Positions 49,201-61,603 of a stretch of 64,000 nucleotides of DNA are shown here, piece after piece (positions within the stretch are counted from its first letter, which is position 1; the number at the start of each line of letters is the position of its first letter). This stretch comes from Strigops habroptila. Taxonomy: Eukaryota > Chordata > Aves > Psittaciformes > Psittacidae. The position numbers were made by a program, and so were the translations under genes. Below the pieces are notes generated by a model, which saw nothing but the letters and a program-made list of their open reading frames with translations, was not told the origin of the DNA and did not search any database. The stretch spans positions 2,530,001 through 2,594,000 of the forward strand of contig NC_046360.1 in the NCBI RefSeq assembly GCF_004027225.2, written 5' to 3'.

Positions 49201-51404
49201 TCAATGAGACAGGCCAGTAAAGAACAAACTCCCCAGCTAATCACAGTGTTAAATGACTTCCTCAGAACCAAGTTCACAATCAATGATAAAAATGGGAGGA
49301 ATTTAAAGAGCTGATTTAAAAAAGAATCTACACTTAGTCAACGCTTTTTATCCAGATGCATCCCAAAGAGTATTGCTTGATTACAACACTGTGTATGAAA
49401 GACTTCGATATGGATGTCCCAGAAAATCTACTCACTATTTAATTACTATGACAACCCTTTACACACTATTTCCACAAACCATTCCTTACTGAGGCCTGGA
49501 CTTTTGTTGCTTCTGTCACAATGACACAGGTTTTCACATGTGCCACAAGCTTCAAATATGTGAGATCTACTGTTAAAAACAAACAAAGCAAGCATCTTTC
49601 ATTTGTCTGCAGAGCTACAGAAAGACATACTGATATTCAGATCATGCTGGTTTCGTCTTCCCTCTCAGCTCCTTTTCCCCCCAGCAGTGCCCAAGTCCTC
49701 AACTCACAGTACCTCTTGCTCGAGGAGAAGGGTTAACCTTTCATGCTTTCCTCTTGCTACAGTCCTGCTCACACACAAGCGAACTCTGCAATGAAAGCCA
49801 TTAGCTGCAAAATCTCAGGACAAGGAAGAAAAACACTCCAAGTGCTTCATCCTACTCCCCAGGCCTATTGCTTCTGTTTAAACTTTGGCCCAACCAGAGC
49901 TGAGAAAAACTACATCCCCCAAAGGAGAACCTACTGACCCCATTTCAGCACTGTGCAATGCCCCAGTGTTTTAGCTGCTCTTCATTTTAGCACTGTGCCA
50001 GCTGCTAATCATGTCCAGGCAGCCTGCTCTTGAAACTGGGAGAAAACCACTCACAGGAGGTACAAAGGAAACCTTACCCACAGTTTGCATAGCTCTTAAG
50101 AATCAGCATCAAGTAATGAGTGGAATTACAAGGGTCATGGGATCACTCCAGAGTGTGAACAATCAGCTGGAATGAATATCCCAGTGCTGCCTCAGGATGG
50201 ACAGAGACTGTTATAACGAGACCAAGTTTACCTGCAGCAGAGCACAGTGCTTGCTGAGACTGTCACAGAAAAATGTTAAGCACTATTTTGGGTTTTAAAC
50301 ATATTTTTATATGTTTTGTAATTCATGTTGAACATAACCTTCCCATACAGACCAAATATAGCTAAGTCCTTCAGGTTTTTCAGATAGAAGGCAAAAAGAA
50401 CAAGCAAGAAAGAAGCAAAGAACTGCCTACAAGTCCATGTGGTTTGATACAGTTTCTGAGATAACAAAAAAGCCAATTTCTTAACATTACAAACTCAATT
50501 CTTGTCTCTGAAGCGTGACTACATTTGTCTATGGATGTGTTTTATATGTGCACATTTTATGAGGAAAGCAGCTGAACTCTGCAGAGTGCAAGAAAACAGT
50601 TCAGAGAGTAAATGGGTGCGAAATTCATACATTCTAGTTGCAGAACCTATGCAATTTAAAACTGCCTTCTTGCACTTCCTGCACAGCCTGCTACTGACTC
50701 ACCTGCAATGGCTATATCAGGAAAAAGAATAAAAATTGGCTACTTTATTTACTAGAAAATAAAGCATGTCTTGAAACCGATCATATGCAATGATACACTC
50801 ATGAAAATAAAAATACACAAAACACAGCCTGAGATTTTAATTCTAGTATTTTTGCCACGAGTTGACATCATTGACGGATTTTTCTTCTCCTTTGGTTTTT
50901 AAGATGATCCTGTTTAACAATTCTCACTATTCAAGTAAAACAGATGGAACTGAATACCAAAAAACAAAATAAAAAGCACATTTTGTTTGATGAAATTGGA
51001 AGTGTATTTCTCCTCCAGGAGAACATCCCTTGGTGTACAAGATTGACACTTCAGAGAACTCGGTACTCGAAGCTTTTTCATAGAAGTGTGTTTGTTGCAT
51101 ACAGATGCATGCTGCATTGATGGAGATATATTGCTGCTGCAGGACTCAAACCTGCTAAATTTACCTGAGCTTGGTGTTTTCTTACTTAACGGAGTACAGC
51201 ACAGGACTGAAGAGGAATCAAAACGTTATGACAGCGTTGCCTCAGAGTTCCACATATTCTGAAGGCAGAGCCACATGCCCTGAACAACGTCTCGGGTGAT
51301 GGAGAGAATTCTTTCTAAAGTGCATCAACTGAAAGGAGCCTCGCCAGGCTGCTGGACTGGCAGGTTCTCCACCCCTTGTATAAGCAACTCATTGTCTTTG
51401 GTTG
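46217..51404 (-). other. MLXIP: Probable long MLXIP 3' UTR
   Basis: The stretch between the MLXIP stop codon and a minus-strand AATAAA (TTTATT at 46217-46222) holds no other gene. Long 3' UTRs are known for vertebrate MLXIP, so this is plausibly transcribed 3' UTR, but nearer poly(A) sites may be used. It includes an old CR1 fragment. Confidence 0.45.
47958..48035 (-). mobile_element. Old CR1 LINE 3' fragment
   Basis: On the + strand AGAATTCAAGGTCAGAAGGA, then ACCACTAGACAACCTCATC and ATCACAGGCCAT, match the reverse complement of the older CR1 3' ends common in turtles and birds. It is more diverged than the other CR1 copies in the window. Confidence 0.7.
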
Positions 51405-54400
51405 TTAGGTTTCACCAGCTGTTTTGTTCATCTTGTTAACTGCCTCAGCAGCTTGCTCTGGCAGGCACGATGGGTCTGACAGAATTGAGGTGGTCGTACT
51501 TAGATGCCGGAGGGTGTTCAGCACCACTGTAAAAAAAAGTCAGAGAAGCATCAAGAAAAGCTGTTAGTCTGACTGCAAACAGATCCATGCAGGACAGTGT
51601 GCAGGTACTGCAAGGCTGTTAGACAGAACTATGGAAATACTTGTGCAAAACATGCACACCTCCACACACAGTGACAGCAATAAACAGATGTGCAAGAACT
51701 GTGCCCAGGGAATAAGGAATGGAGATGTAATACTTTAAACGACCCACCTATTTCTTCTACAAAAGAGGGCAGTACATGGGAATTACAACTGTAAATACTT
51801 GCTGAATTGCAAGGGAGAAAGGATCAAGCAATCATGCGCAGACAGATCGTCATTCCAAAACTGAACACGAATCTCCAAAGTCTTCCTTCAGAATGAGATA
51901 AATCACACTGCCAAACTTACTCCAACTACAGTGGAGTATTTGAAATTTAAATGCAGCTTGAGACTGTTTAAATTCTGGTATCTACATTTGTGGTTTGGTT
52001 ATTTTTCTGTTCAGCATTAAGCATGCAACTGAGCGTCTCTGCAGTCAAAAGAGGTTCTTATTTTCCACTGAGATAATAAAAAGGAACTGGAAGTCATATT
52101 CAACATCATATCATGTGATTTCTTTGTCACCATCTGGATTTCAAGAAATAGTGTTCTATATGGTCTTGCTTTCAATGATCTGGAATAACTGCTGGATAGA
52201 ACTTCACTTACTTGGCCTTAGAACAGGAAGAGAACAGTGCTGATCCAACCACGCCATTGCAGTTTGATTCAGATCCTTAAGGCTTGTTGAGGAAACCATC
52301 TCACTGAAGGACTCAAACAATGGCTTAATAATAATGCTGAACTGCAAACCATCAAATGTTAAGGGAGACAACAAAGGAGGAATTCGAAACATTCTATACG
52401 AAAGGCTACTACAGCCAGTCTGCAGAGAAAACAATGGACTTCTGAACAGACTGCAACTACTACAGGGATTGCAACATTTCAAAGAGTCTGTTTTACATCT
52501 TTAACATTAAGACAAAGGAAAAAAATGACCCTCAGTTCAATACGGACCAGAACAGTAGCAAGCTGAGGACTGCCAGGCTTTTATTTTGGCTCTCTGTTGT
52601 CACAGCTTGGAAGGATGGGCTGGAGTTGGCAATAACCTTCCTGGCAGAAAAGGAGCAGACAGAACTTTAAGTCTGTAGTGTATTAAAATGTATAGAACAG
52701 CACCACAAGCCTCAGCTGCCCCAGCTCCCAGGCTTTCCGATGAGCTGGAATATCTAAACTCAAAACAGCTTCTTCTAACATCACCACAATAATTCAGCAA
52801 GTAGATTCCAGCTTACAGGTACATTTATTTCAGAAGCTGGTTGGATGATAAAACTCATGTGAAGGCTCAGAATCTGTGGTTTTACCACGTTACTCTGGAT
52901 GTCAGCAGCATGTGAGAATGTGGCCCAAACCAATCTCAGCATTGTCATGCACCCCTATCTCACTGTAGCTGACAATCAAGATAGGTCTAATAACACTTAA
53001 GGGGATTTACATGCTCTTACACACTTTGACAGTGACTGGAAGACCAACATGGGTATTATTCTATTGATATTCTAATATTCAAGAGTATTCTATTCTTGGG
53101 TTATCTCTGGTTGCCCAAGAGAAACCAGATTACTCATTTCCCTCCTATACGCAACAGAAACTATGGCATTTTCATATTTGTAATGAAACTGCCCTTCTCT
53201 TACAGTCATTCCATGAGGAGGAGGATTTTTATTATTAACACTCACCCCTGGACCTTGTCAGCTTTTACTGCCATGCATTAAGGATTCAATCCAGCTATCA
53301 GAACAACTGCTGAGTCACAGTTACATCCTGACTTGTAAGGGGAAGCTTGGGAACGTTACTTTGCCTCTCAACCTCTTCTTTCACCAACTACAAAAGCCTT
53401 TGTCTTTCCCCAAACAGGACAAAACCCAGCTACCCAGAACTGCATCTTCATCTCTGAAAACCTCTGCCACTTTCTGTAAGTGTCTCACTTCCAAATTCTG
53501 GAGATATTTAACATTGTGGAGCAGCATAAAATAAACACACTCTCCCATCAGCAAACATGTGCAGGATTGTCTTTAGAACATCAATGAAACTGGTTATTTA
53601 AAAATCTCTATTTTCATAATTTACTTGGAATTGTTACAAGGTTAATAGTGCTGCAGAATCCAAAGGTTCCACAGTGGCACTAGCCTTAAGCTATCAAGAG
53701 TTTGCCTCAGAACTTGCTAACAATTCTTTCCTAAAACAACGCTAAAAGGAAGAGTCTCTTTTTAGGGCCAACATAAACCAGGAAACACCAAAAAAAGCAT
53801 TTTCATATATCAAAGTGTTAAAAATACTGCCCTTTGTGCATGCACATATATACTCATGTTATCCAGGGAGTTAGAGGGAAATAACCAGTACAGAACACAG
53901 ACATAGAAGACCTGAAGTGCAAATAGCTACATGAACAAATGAAGTTTAATGGGAAAAGGGAAGGTTAACACTAATGCTCATTGCTAATTACTAATAGCCC
54001 TGAACTGGTCCAAGCTAATCATGTTTGAGCCAAACTAGTTCAGTCTGTAGAGCACTGACTAATCTTTCATTCAGTTTGTATCTTTCTACCTCCTGTATTA
54101 TCATCTGCTTACAAGCACAGCTGCTGGCAGCACTGGAGAAGCAAAGAGAAATTAAGTTGATTCCCTGTTGTAATAAAAGACAAACAAAAAACTAAAAGAA
54201 AATTCAAAAGAAGAAGGGGAGGGAGAAGAGAACGTGCAAGTTTTTACAACTGTCATTGCAACAGCTTCAGCAATTGTTTGTAATAGTTTTTTCTCCAAAA
54301 TCTTTGTTATTCTCTATTCAGTTTTTCCAAGAGACAACAAGAACTACAGTTACAGCAGCAGTCCAACACTGCTTGCACTATAATAACCCACCAAGAAAAC

Positions 54401-57400
54401 CCTGCCTTTGTACTGCATTTTACTTTCAAGTTACCTCCCATACTTTAAGGTGAACAATTTCTGCCTCACGACAGCCAATAAGGCAGGGATTCATATCCAC
54501 ATACAGGTGTGAATGAAAACTAAGAACAGATGTCATTTAAACAACCTGGCTTGAAGCATGAAAATCCAGAGTTCTTGGCTCTATCAGCACCAAACCTCAA
54601 GTTCAGCAGGTTGATATAAAAGGATACAATCCAAAACTTCCAGTTCTGCAGGGTCCTGCTTCTCACATACTCATCAAACATCCTCCTCATGTGGTCAAAC
54701 CTTTGCCGTGTTACACGAACCCCGGTAGCAGGGAGCTGCTGCTGACAAGAACTGCAAGGAAAATGTTCTGAGGTCAGAATCCCCATCAGAAAGGACACTT
54801 CTCTTCCAGACTAAATTATAGCAAGAGAAAAGTGTGTATCCCCAGTATCCCTGAACCAAGGTGGCTTCCCAGTGCATGACCCCCTCCAGAATGTGATTGT
54901 TATAGCCAGGAATACATACTGTTTTCCCATCAATTTTGTCTATATTCACACAGCAAAGCGATTTCTCAAGCTGCTACACACTTCTCATTACAAGCAACAA
55001 AGCTGAAAACAAAGTATAACATAGGACAAAGTAGTTTTTGGCATCCAATTAGAAAAAGTCACATTAGGAGTCAAGGAAAAATTTACAGGGTTACTCCTGA
55101 GCAACGTTACAGAAGAAAAATGTTACAGAGACTCTTCAGAAACAGATCAATTTTAAATGAAACAAAACAGACATCATCATACTTTTAAAGAAAAATCACA
55201 GGCTTGTGATTTGCTGGGAAGTCTAACATAATGCCTAAGCCTAACACAGCTGTAGATGGAAGAAAAACCACCGGGGTTCTCAACATGCTTTGCAATAGCA
55301 CAGAACTACCATAAACCCACAGAGGAAACTGAGGCACCAGGAAGGTGAAGTGACTTATCACAGTTATGTTCAGCCAGTGGCAAGCTTCTTGATTCCAAGT
55401 CCTGTGTCTTATGTACTCAACCTTATTCTCCTATAAAGACTGACTGCATTTGGAAAGAGACCTGCAGCAAAGCCATCATGAAGAGTAAGTGTCTGATCAC
55501 CCAGTGAGCATAGCTTTACAAAAACATGTCACTGGCTTCTTCTCACAAGTGTTCTAACTGACCTGATGCATCTTTTCTGATGCTGCCACGGTTGGGCATC
55601 CCTGCTCACAGCTTGCTGAAAATCCACATGGTTTGCTACCAATGCCCATCCCACAGCAACTACGCTTCTTGTTTGGCAGTTGGTAGCAACTCTACTTCTG
55701 TTCAATACCCATCTGCCGTTTGGCATGACATCTGAGGCAAACATTCCCTGTTGTTAGCCAAAGCAACATTCAAGCTGCTCTGCTTCATTACAGAAAGCTC
55801 CCCAAATCTCACATGATGGCAGCGTTTAGCTCCTCGATTTCTTCCCGAAGGCGCCTGGTTTCCTCTTGCATCTGTGTTCTTTCCTGCTGTAGTTTAGCGA
55901 TATATTCTACTGTTTTCTGGAGCATGATTGCATGGCTGATCTAGACCAAACACAAACATAGAGCTCACTTTCTGGAACAAAGCTAGACAGATGAAGAGTT
56001 TGCCCCTAACCTGCTGTAACACCCAGAAAAGCACTTCAGCACCTTTTCTTAAGCTTCCTTCACTGTGTGCAAAAGGACAGAGGCAGAGCAAAATACTTCA
56101 GATAATACTAAACTCTTCATTTCTCTGACTCCTGCCTGCACACTAGTACAGAGAAATGTGGTTGCAGTGGTTGTTTTCTTCCACAAATTACAGTTTTGCT
56201 ACTTTGTTGGAAGAAATAAGTTAATAATTTGTTTCATTACCTATCCTCTTAAAAACATTTACAATTCTTACTGAAGTACCGAAGGACGTGCTACATCTGC
56301 TGATAGATTTCTTGACCTGTTAGAAGCTTTGTTTGAAGTTGACAATATAGATTATTTAGTTTGGGAAACCAGAAGTTACTAACAGAAGGCAACACAGCTT
56401 AGGTACCACCAAAGGAGACAGCAATAATGTCACAGATTCTTTTTAAAGTACCACTCAGTTTTGAGTAACAAATCAAAAATCTCAAGAAATAAAATAATCA
56501 GACATTTTACTAAAGCCGAGTTTTCAAAACCGATTAACTTTCCAATCAGGAAGTCAAGTTCTGACAACTTACAGCCTAAATATACAAAACTATAATAATT
56601 ATGTGAACAAATCAACACGCTGCTTTGATATTTTCCGTGTTGCAGGAGGTACTGGCATTTAAAGGACATTTGTTGTGCAGACAAGTCTGTGTTTCAATTA
56701 CTCTGATTTCAATTTAGTGACCTGCGTTAACCAGTATAGCCAGAAAATGTTTTTAATTTGGACAAAGTCATTTGACAATGAGAAGTCAGTTGGGTATTTT
56801 TTGCTCTCTAAATCTATGCACAGGTGATGGGGTCAAAAACCAGCCCTGAAAGTATTCGCAAGACTGTGGGCATAGAGACAAATACTTTAAGGCAGCTGGG
56901 GGGTACTAGATGTAAAGTGTCCTAGAGGGACTTTCAAAGCCATCTGAGCTGGCCAGGCTCCTGACTGCTCCTGGCAGGCAGAGATCTCACTGGTGTAGGA
57001 AGCTCAGAAATGTCACTGGACCTTTTTGTTCTTCCTTTGTCTCACTGACGTGCTTCCACAGTATTTGCAGGCACACAAGATTGCTCTGCTGTGCTCTCAG
57101 CTGTGGTTCGCATGGCATGAAGCCTAAGCTAACAAGTTGTGCTCATAGGTGGGTATTATATTACCTCAGGCCAAATGTCAAGGCATACTAAGCCAGGCCC
57201 AGCATCGTATCAGCAGCATCTACCTGGCTTCTGGCTGGCTCATGGTTCAGCAGAATAAGCTTACAGTACTGGCTGGACCATAGCTTTTTCAAGTGCAGCT
57301 GTGGGGACCAGAACCCATCCAGAACAGGCATAAAAAGCCAGCATGTCAGAAGAAAGGTGACCTAACAGTAAATGGAAAGTCATCTTATGCTGCAAACATG

Positions 57401-60400
57401 ACAAAACTCTTCATTATTGGGGTCCCAAGAGCAAGGATTGCAAAGATCAGTTTTTCTTCTTTCCCTGTTGGCTTTAAAGCTGCAGCATCTCATCAGACAA
57501 GACTTGTTCAACATCTGAAGCTGCATCAGAAGAACGATGTTTAAAAGATGAAGTGTTTTCACACACTCTTTTGACTGTAAACCATGGATTTATCACCCCT
57601 CTCTTTCCAAGTCCCTCAGTTCAAGTATCTTCACTGACTGACTGGCATTCCCAGTTGACAGTGAAGAGGTTAAATTTACTAATAAGTCTTTTCAGAATGG
57701 CTCTTTCTTATATTTCATATTAAACTTTAGTGCTGTCAAAAGTTACTTACCGACTTGGAGTTGGTTGAAACCAAGCTGTTGAGAGTACTGAAACCAATCT
57801 TGATATTAAACCTTCGTTTTTGTTCTGAAATGTGCTTCATTCTTAGATTCTGCATAAATAAAATCAGCTCAGTCTATGCTGTTCTCCTTGAACATTCTAC
57901 TGCTATGACTATTTCAGCTATTCAAATTCACAGTGTAATTTCTGTTGAATTGCGGCATTCATAGTCTTCCCAAAGCCATCTTTGCAAAAGTTATTTATTA
58001 AATAACTTAAATATTAACTTAAATATTAAAGTTATTATTAAAGTGTATTAAATTCCATTCCAAACCTCGTAGGTTTTCTTTCTAAAGCAAGAATTCCTAT
58101 CTGAGACTGCTAAATGATTTAACTTTCTGAAGTCAAACTCCAATTTGAGGCATGCAATTAGTTAGGATCTTGTTGAAATCTTTAAGCTTAAAACAGTCTG
58201 TATCACTTATTCCTAATACATACACACGATGTAACAGGCAGTCTGACAAAAATGAAAAAGAGAATCCACAACTCTGGCCTACCCTGAAGATAAAGGCTTT
58301 GTAAGGAATTAGTATTTTCATTTTGTAGCATTAAAAACTTACAAGTTGTTTCCATCAAAGGAGTGTGCACTTTGAGAACGCATTTTTGGCAGAGCCAGAC
58401 TTCCTGGCAGTAGCTCACCATCACCCCATTTTATACTGGGGGAAAACAATGTAAAAATGTAGTAAAGTGGCTAACCAAAACCACAGAAAATGCAGGTTCA
58501 AGAGCAGAATTGAGATTTCCAGTGCTTTGCCAAACTGAAAAAACAATGTTACCCAGCAATACAGAACTGTTTAGTCTCACCGACAATGCAGAGGAGCAAA
58601 AGAACATATATCTGGAGACTGGCAAGCACCCCTGTTTCTCTCTTGTCTCACCAAAGTCACTAACAGCACACATCCGAAGCAATTCCTGTCTAAGCAGGTC
58701 AGTTTACACGGCTACAAAGCCCATCTCGTTGCAGTGTCCTTACTTTCAACAACACTCCTCCATCTAGCGGCCACTTTCCCATCGTCTGCAAGTCGTAATA
58801 ATTTGCTCCTTTGCTAACTTGCTCTCTAGCAGTAAGAACAGGCTGCAACTACTGGTAATACTGATGTTAGGCTGATTATACAGGCTGAGATACTGATAAT
58901 TTATGCCAAGCAAATAACTGCAAACTTTTATCAGTAACTTGCAGTATGCTCAGCAAGGGGCAGTTCTGATTCTCCTCTGCAACAGAACTAGAGTTGAGTG
59001 CAATCACAGAGAGTGTTTGAACTTACCTTTCTGCCCTGGGAGTAAATCAAGCTGACAACAACTCATAGGGTACACAGAGAAGCCAAAAAGGGGTTGGCAC
59101 TTGCAAAATGGTTAAGTAACACTCCCTTTCACAAGAGAAGGAATGAGAGGGTTACAGCTGATTGTCCTGCATTGGTGGTTTTTTGTGGGAAAGCTTCTCC
59201 TACCATCACAGAAAGTGTTGTGACAAGCTCAGCTCGTGTGTGAGGTACAGCCAGCTTTCAGCTGCCATCTCTAGACCGCTGAGTTCTCACCCCAGTAATT
59301 CTCAAAGTGTTTTACAGCTGTAACTTGTGGAGTCTGTGGAGCTGCTTCTCTGTGGAGCAGCACAGCATCACAGGAGACGTAAGTAACTCAGCAGGTCAAG
59401 AACTCCCCCTCCAGCGATGGCCAAAGCTCTGCAGACTGAAGAGCCCCAACAGAACAATGGCAAAAAGCCATGGTTTAGAAAACTAAACCTGAAACTTTTG
59501 ACCAAGTAAACTGAGGCCTGTCATAACACTCCTGTGAGCCACAGCAGGAACTGCTGTCATGACCATAAGGACCTGCAGAGGTACGGTTAAGCCCGGCCCC
59601 TCTGGTGACACCTCCCTGAGGAGCAGAGTAGATCACTGAAGTCTGACATTTTAAATTGAACAGAACAGCACAAGTTAAATTGAACATTTTAAATGTTCAT
59701 TTTAATTTTTAAATTGAACAGAATTTTAAATTGAACAGAACGGATGCAGCACAAGCTATGCCTAAGGCACAAACACTTCACTGTTCCTGAAGCACAACCT
59801 ACTCTCTAGACCATACTCAGACTTCAGGGCAGAAAAGTAGTTACAAAGGCAAAGAAGAAAAGCACCTCAAAGGAGCAGACACGCACCTTAAACGCAGCTG
59901 TATTAGAGTCAGTGGCAGGTTTTCCTGAGCAGTTGTTCTGGGGAGACTGTGGACTGGGGCTCTGCTCAGAGGTGCAAGGGGAGGCTTGGCCTGAATTCTG
60001 ACAGTCTCGGCCTTCAGAAGGGAAGAAAGACAAGTCACATCAACAAACAACTTTCTGTAGCAAATGGAACTGTTGAGAAGTTTCTAGTCAGAACTGAACC
60101 GAAATACAGCTGGCAACAAAATTATACTCACTGATGCAGCAAGCACATGCTAGAAAATGTCAAGACTGCTGGGAAAGCTTAGTACTTCATGGCACAAGGA
60201 TAATACATCCCAATAGTTGGATGTAATACTCCCTTCACACACACATGTTTCAGCAAAGGTATGTGGAACACAAAGGCTGCAATTCCATCATCCTGCTAGA
60301 CTCCTCCATCTGAGGCTTTAATGGCCTGGGTCATGATGGTAACACTCACAAGCCCTTTACCAGCAAAACCAGCATACGTCTCAAATCAGCCCAGATATCG

Positions 60401-61603
60401 CTCTATCAACAGGCATGCAGGAGTCTTTGCACTTACCTACTGTTAACAAGGATTATGTCTCAGATCCTCCAAAGTTATAGTTATGATACAAGGCCCATTT
60501 ACACCCTGCCTGCTCTGTGGAAACACACTTACATGTGTAGGGGAGAGAGAACGCTTACGGCTTTCTAACTTACTAGGTGTAGGTGAGGGAACTTGTGAAC
60601 TGCTACTGTGGGAAGGGATTTGCTCTCCTTTCACCAACACATCCTGGGCTACACTAGGAGAGAAGAGATGTGAGACTGTGGACTGGGTTTGTTGACTACT
60701 TGGTGCTCGCTGTGCTGGACCAACCAGAATGTTACTACGGAACTCCGTCACCCCGGGAGCCTGGGAACAGCACAGAAATAGCACAGAGAAAGAGAAAGAA
60801 CAAGAGAGCAGGAAGGGGGAGGGTGTGGGCAGAGGGAGGGAAGGGATGAGAGAAAGGAAAAGGAGGGGGAGAGAGAAAGAGAGAGATTTGTTACCTTGCC
60901 CTTCACTAAAAATAGCAAATTAATACATGATTAACAATCTGATGACATGAAACAAGGGCTAATACATAAGGAATTGGCAGGCACTGCAGTCAGACTTCTG
61001 GCAGGAGACCAGTATCCTTTCATAACTTTAAGTAGTATTACAACACAGCAGCAACATAAAATACTAAAATTTATTTCCACCTTCCTTCATTCAACATATT
61101 AGGAAACCCACTCATATACTCCAGGCATGCTTTCCAGTGGGTAAATGGAAAGGTGAGCATCCTGGGTTCCTCTGGCTTCTGCACAGGTAAGAAAAGGCAC
61201 AAACCATCTCCATTCATACTACGGTGTATACATGCCTCTTTGTAATCTTACTGTTGTGTGAGACTGAAGACTACATAGTGCTTCCAGGCCCATAAAGTAG
61301 CTAAATTAAAAATAAGCAAACATAATACTGAATGCACAAACACATACGCACATAAATCTCACATATGCACATAAAAGGTGAGATTTAGTGAACTAGTTAC
61401 CCTCCTGAGCACATTATGGCTCTAACTACTTGCAAGTAACAGGCCTAGAGAATAAATACATATGTTTTTTCTTCTCCTTACTCTGACAATTCCAGCTGGT
61501 GCAATTGCAACATTAGACTGAGACGTGGCTGGCGTCCAAATCCCCTCTCTTTTTAAAGGTGCTGGAGTTACAATCACAGCTCTGGACTGTCCTTGAAAGG
61601 CAG
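51405..61603 (-). CDS. MLXIP: MLXIP (MondoA), C-terminal eight exons
   Basis: MondoA is a glucose-6-phosphate-responsive bHLH-leucine-zipper factor that pairs with MLX, cycles between mitochondrion surface and nucleus, and activates genes such as TXNIP. Minus-strand exons: 61603-61482, 60760-60529, 60011-59887, 57849-57751, 55940-55813, 54751-54628, 52341-52212, 51526-51405; phases agree. The order is: transactivation-region segments (AVIVTPAPLKREGIWTP; SPSPQSPQNNCSGKP), basic helix-loop-helix (MKHISEQKRRFNIKIGF, LNSLVSTNSKS), leucine zipper (HAIMLQKTVEYIAKLQQERT, EEIEELNAAI), then the WMC/DCD dimerisation and cytoplasmic-localisation domain (FDHMRRMFDEYV, NWKFWIFSIIIKPLFESF, WLDQHCSLPVLRP). 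The end is KMNKTAGET. One alanine expected in HISAEQKRR is absent. The 5' exons, including the glucose-sensing module, lie beyond the window. Confidence 0.95.
52342..54627 (-). other. MLXIP: MLXIP intron
   Basis: This 2.3-kb intron has no recognised repeat or exon. The short open frames in it lack agreeing splice sites. Confidence 0.6.
55305..55435 (+). mobile_element. MIR-type SINE copy in MLXIP intron
   Basis: ACAGAGGAAACTGAGGCACC, GGTGAAGTGACTTATCAC, CCAGTGGCAAGC and TTGATTCCAAGTCCTGTGTC follow the order and spacing of the MIR consensus core and 3' part. MIR is an ancient amniote SINE, so this copy is a very old insertion that is still readable. It lies antisense to MLXIP. Confidence 0.82.
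59648..59755. repeat. Short AT-rich local repeat
   Basis: Three to four imperfect copies of TTTTAAATTGAACAGAA, two of them followed by a GCAGCACAAG-like or CAGCACAAG word, plus a near-palindrome TGAACATTTTAAATGTTCA. It lies in an MLXIP intron and looks like slippage. Confidence 0.6.
60784..60896 (+). repeat. Purine tract with G-quadruplex-like runs
   Basis: About 110 bases are almost entirely A and G on the + strand, including GGGGGAGGGTGTGGG and GAGGGAGGG. On the transcribed (minus) side it is a long polypyrimidine tract about 25 bases before the 3' splice site of the MLXIP exon at 60760. Confidence 0.85.

Noticed and set aside
58330-58412. Possible extra MLXIP exon with donor ACTT/GTAAGT near 58340
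   Set aside because: It has a fair donor and acceptor, but its phase does not fit the bHLH exon at 57849, while the exon ending at 59887 joins that exon directly in frame.
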